From CAYHXN01 sp964373675 (GTDB lineage: Bacteria; Patescibacteriota; Minisyncoccia; UBA6257; WO2-44-18), in contig CAYJVO010000019.1 in the NCBI GenBank assembly GCA_964373675.1, positions 1 to 12,181 on the forward strand: a stretch of 12,181 nt of DNA, in the 5' to 3' direction. The translations under genes were made by a program, and so were the position numbers. Shown here piece by piece: positions 11,298 through 12,181 of the stretch. Positions within the stretch are counted from its first letter, which is position 1; each line of letters starts with the position of its first letter. Below the pieces are notes generated by a model, which did no database searches, had not been told where the DNA came from, and saw only the letters and a program-made list of their open reading frames with translations.

Positions 11298-11720
11298 ATG
11301 TTTCGTCTTCTTTTTGGCCTTATCTCTATAATTGTCGCTGCTGTCGCCTTTTGGTTTTTTTCTCCTCCGGAATGGAAAGAAAAAGGCGTTGAATTCCTCA
11401 CTGAAAATGAACTCGTGCCGGAACCTATCCGCGAAGCCGCGCAAAACGTTTTTCATACGCCGGCGGAACAACGAGCTAAACTGATCGCTGAGCTGGAGAA
11501 ACAACTGACGGAATTAAAAAATGATACTGCCGCTGGGAGCATTGAACCGGCAAAAATTCAGTCTTTCATTGAGGAATCCGAAAAGCTAGTAGGAAAATTA
11601 AAAAACAAAAATGAAGACGGTTCAACTCTATTAAAAACCGCAACGAATAAAATTGCTGCGGAAATAAAAGAGTTAGGCGGTGTTCAGGAATCTCAAAACG
11701 ACTGCCCGCAACCAAAATGA
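11298..11720 (+). CDS. Membrane-anchored coiled-coil protein of unknown function
   Basis: A 140-aa protein with no recognised family. Residues 2-21 are one membrane helix or uncleaved signal anchor (LLFGLISIIVAAVAFWFF). The rest is soluble and charged, with long helical stretches (about 55-75 and 84-125) that look like coiled coil (AEQRAKLIAELEKQLTELK). The ATG at 11298 is preferred over one 27 nt earlier because it places the helix at the N-terminus and lies 6 nt after a perfect TATAAT. It diverges from mpg with overlapping promoters and ends 5 nt before the convergent cupredoxin-like gene, with no terminator between. Confidence 0.78.
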   Translation: MFRLLFGLISIIVAAVAFWFFSPPEWKEKGVEFLTENELVPEPIREAAQNVFHTPAEQRAKLIAELEKQLTELKNDTAAGSIEPAKIQSFIEESEKLVGKLKNKNEDGSTLLKTATNKIAAEIKELGGVQESQNDCPQPK

Positions 11721-11725
11721 AAAGC

Positions 11726-12181
11726 TTATTGCACAATAATTCGACCGGTGGCCTTAAGAACATTGCTGGCTGGCCAATAGCTTCGGTACTCAAAAGTTTG
11801 ATCCGCAGTAAAAGTGACGGTTTTCTGACCGTCGGGAGCTATTAAGCCAGTATTAAAATAAGGGTCGCCGCGAAAATCCAAACCGCCAAAATACGTTCCC
11901 TGAGATCGGACTTTAAAAGTAATTTCCGCTGGTGACCCCTTTTTAATTTTAATTTCTGCCGGATAAAGACCGCTATCATCACCTTCAATTACAAATGTTT
12001 CTTTAGCCGGTGTCTTGGGAGCGGCCGGCATTTCCACTGGCTTTTCTTCGCCAAATTTTAATTGATCCTCAATTTTCAAAAATTCTTTTAGCTCCTGTTC
12101 CAGCTCCGAAGCCTCTAAACGAATTGCTTCGGCGATTTTAATTTGTTTCTCTTCACTCCAGTAATTATTGCCGTCAATGAT
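11726..12181 (-). CDS. Cupredoxin-like domain protein without copper ligands (5' end outside window)
   Basis: The frame is open to the right edge, so at least 151 residues are visible and the true start lies beyond 12181; a TTG at 12077-12079 is probably internal. The visible N-terminal part is a charged helix (residues such as ELEQELKEFL), then a Pro/Ala/Lys linker. The C-terminal 80 or so residues form a plastocyanin-like beta sandwich: AEIKIKKGSPAEITFKV, GTYFGGLDF, PDGQKTVTFTA, RSYWPASNVLKATGRIIVQ. The Cys-x-x-His-x-x-Met copper loop expected before the last strand is replaced by a Tyr/Trp/Ser stretch, so it is unlikely to be an ordinary blue-copper site. It is probably exported or membrane-bound, as many such domains are, but the N-terminus is not visible. 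Confidence 0.75.
   Translation of the reverse strand: MIDGNNYWSEEKQIKIAEAIRLEASELEQELKEFLKIEDQLKFGEEKPVEMPAAPKTPAKETFVIEGDDSGLYPAEIKIKKGSPAEITFKVRSQGTYFGGLDFRGDPYFNTGLIAPDGQKTVTFTADQTFEYRSYWPASNVLKATGRIIVQ

Noticed and set aside
11271..11504. N-terminal extension of the mpg frame by 78 codons
   Set aside because: The extension is antisense to the divergent 140-aa gene, has no resemblance to AAG proteins, and the ATG at 11270 gives the normal family N-terminus.
1..12181. tRNA or rRNA genes
   Set aside because: No cloverleaf-like sequence or conserved rRNA segment was noticed on either strand, though no covariance search could be run.

Overview
The window reads as a piece of a bacterial chromosome from the Candidate Phyla Radiation (Patescibacteria), most likely a Parcubacteria-like lineage. 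The organism call is an inference from several things seen together: small, tightly packed genes with shortened proteins (a 223-aa HrcA), moderate GC, almost no Shine-Dalgarno sequences, AT-rich microrepeats in the gaps, GC-rich palindromes in gaps and inside genes, and a mix of core genes with small membrane or Cys-rich proteins of unknown function. Two complete genes end in TGA (mpg and the 140-aa protein), so UGA appears to be a stop here rather than glycine.

Layout. 1-1855 (minus): heat-shock operon hrcA-grpE-dnaK (dnaK runs off the left edge), with a textbook CIRCE operator at 1874-1900 whose spacer contains the -35 box of the hrcA promoter. 1945-1970: a terminator-like hairpin with no obvious gene before it. 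1988-6517 (plus): a CorA-like transporter, then cysS, dnaB and recR (cysteinyl-tRNA synthetase, replicative helicase, recombination mediator), separated by AT-rich inverted repeats. 6558-6927 (plus): two tandem, very small, membrane-anchored Cys-rich proteins. A bidirectional terminator separates them from rplU (6955-7263, minus) and a small three-helix membrane protein (7386-7715, minus). 7716-8062 holds two palindromic REP/MITE-like elements, one apparently interrupted by a second GC-rich insertion that includes a perfect 32-bp palindrome. Then a 67-aa unknown (minus) and a family-2 glycosyltransferase (plus) diverge from overlapping promoters. 9121-11270 (minus) is an operon mpg - MepM-like M23 endopeptidase - PEBP (YbhB-like). 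A 140-aa membrane-anchored coiled-coil protein diverges from mpg, and a partial cupredoxin-like protein lies at the right edge.

How the genes fit together: HrcA should bind CIRCE and repress its own operon, which supplies GrpE and DnaK. CysS, DnaB, RecR and L21 are general information-processing functions. The M23 enzyme and glycosyltransferase act on the envelope. Mpg repairs alkylated bases.

The most notable signals are: (1) palindromic repeat DNA that appears to lie in frame inside two housekeeping genes, cysS and recR, resembling in style the Rickettsia palindromic elements; (2) a recurring promoter layout in which the -10 box lies 6-7 nt before the ATG, predicting leaderless mRNAs; (3) changes at key residues in DnaK (Asp to Ala after GGGTF), CorA (GMN replaced) and CysRS (zinc-ligand Cys replaced by Asp); and (4) the tandem Cys-rich membrane microproteins. 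All family calls come from recognising motifs by eye; no search was run.
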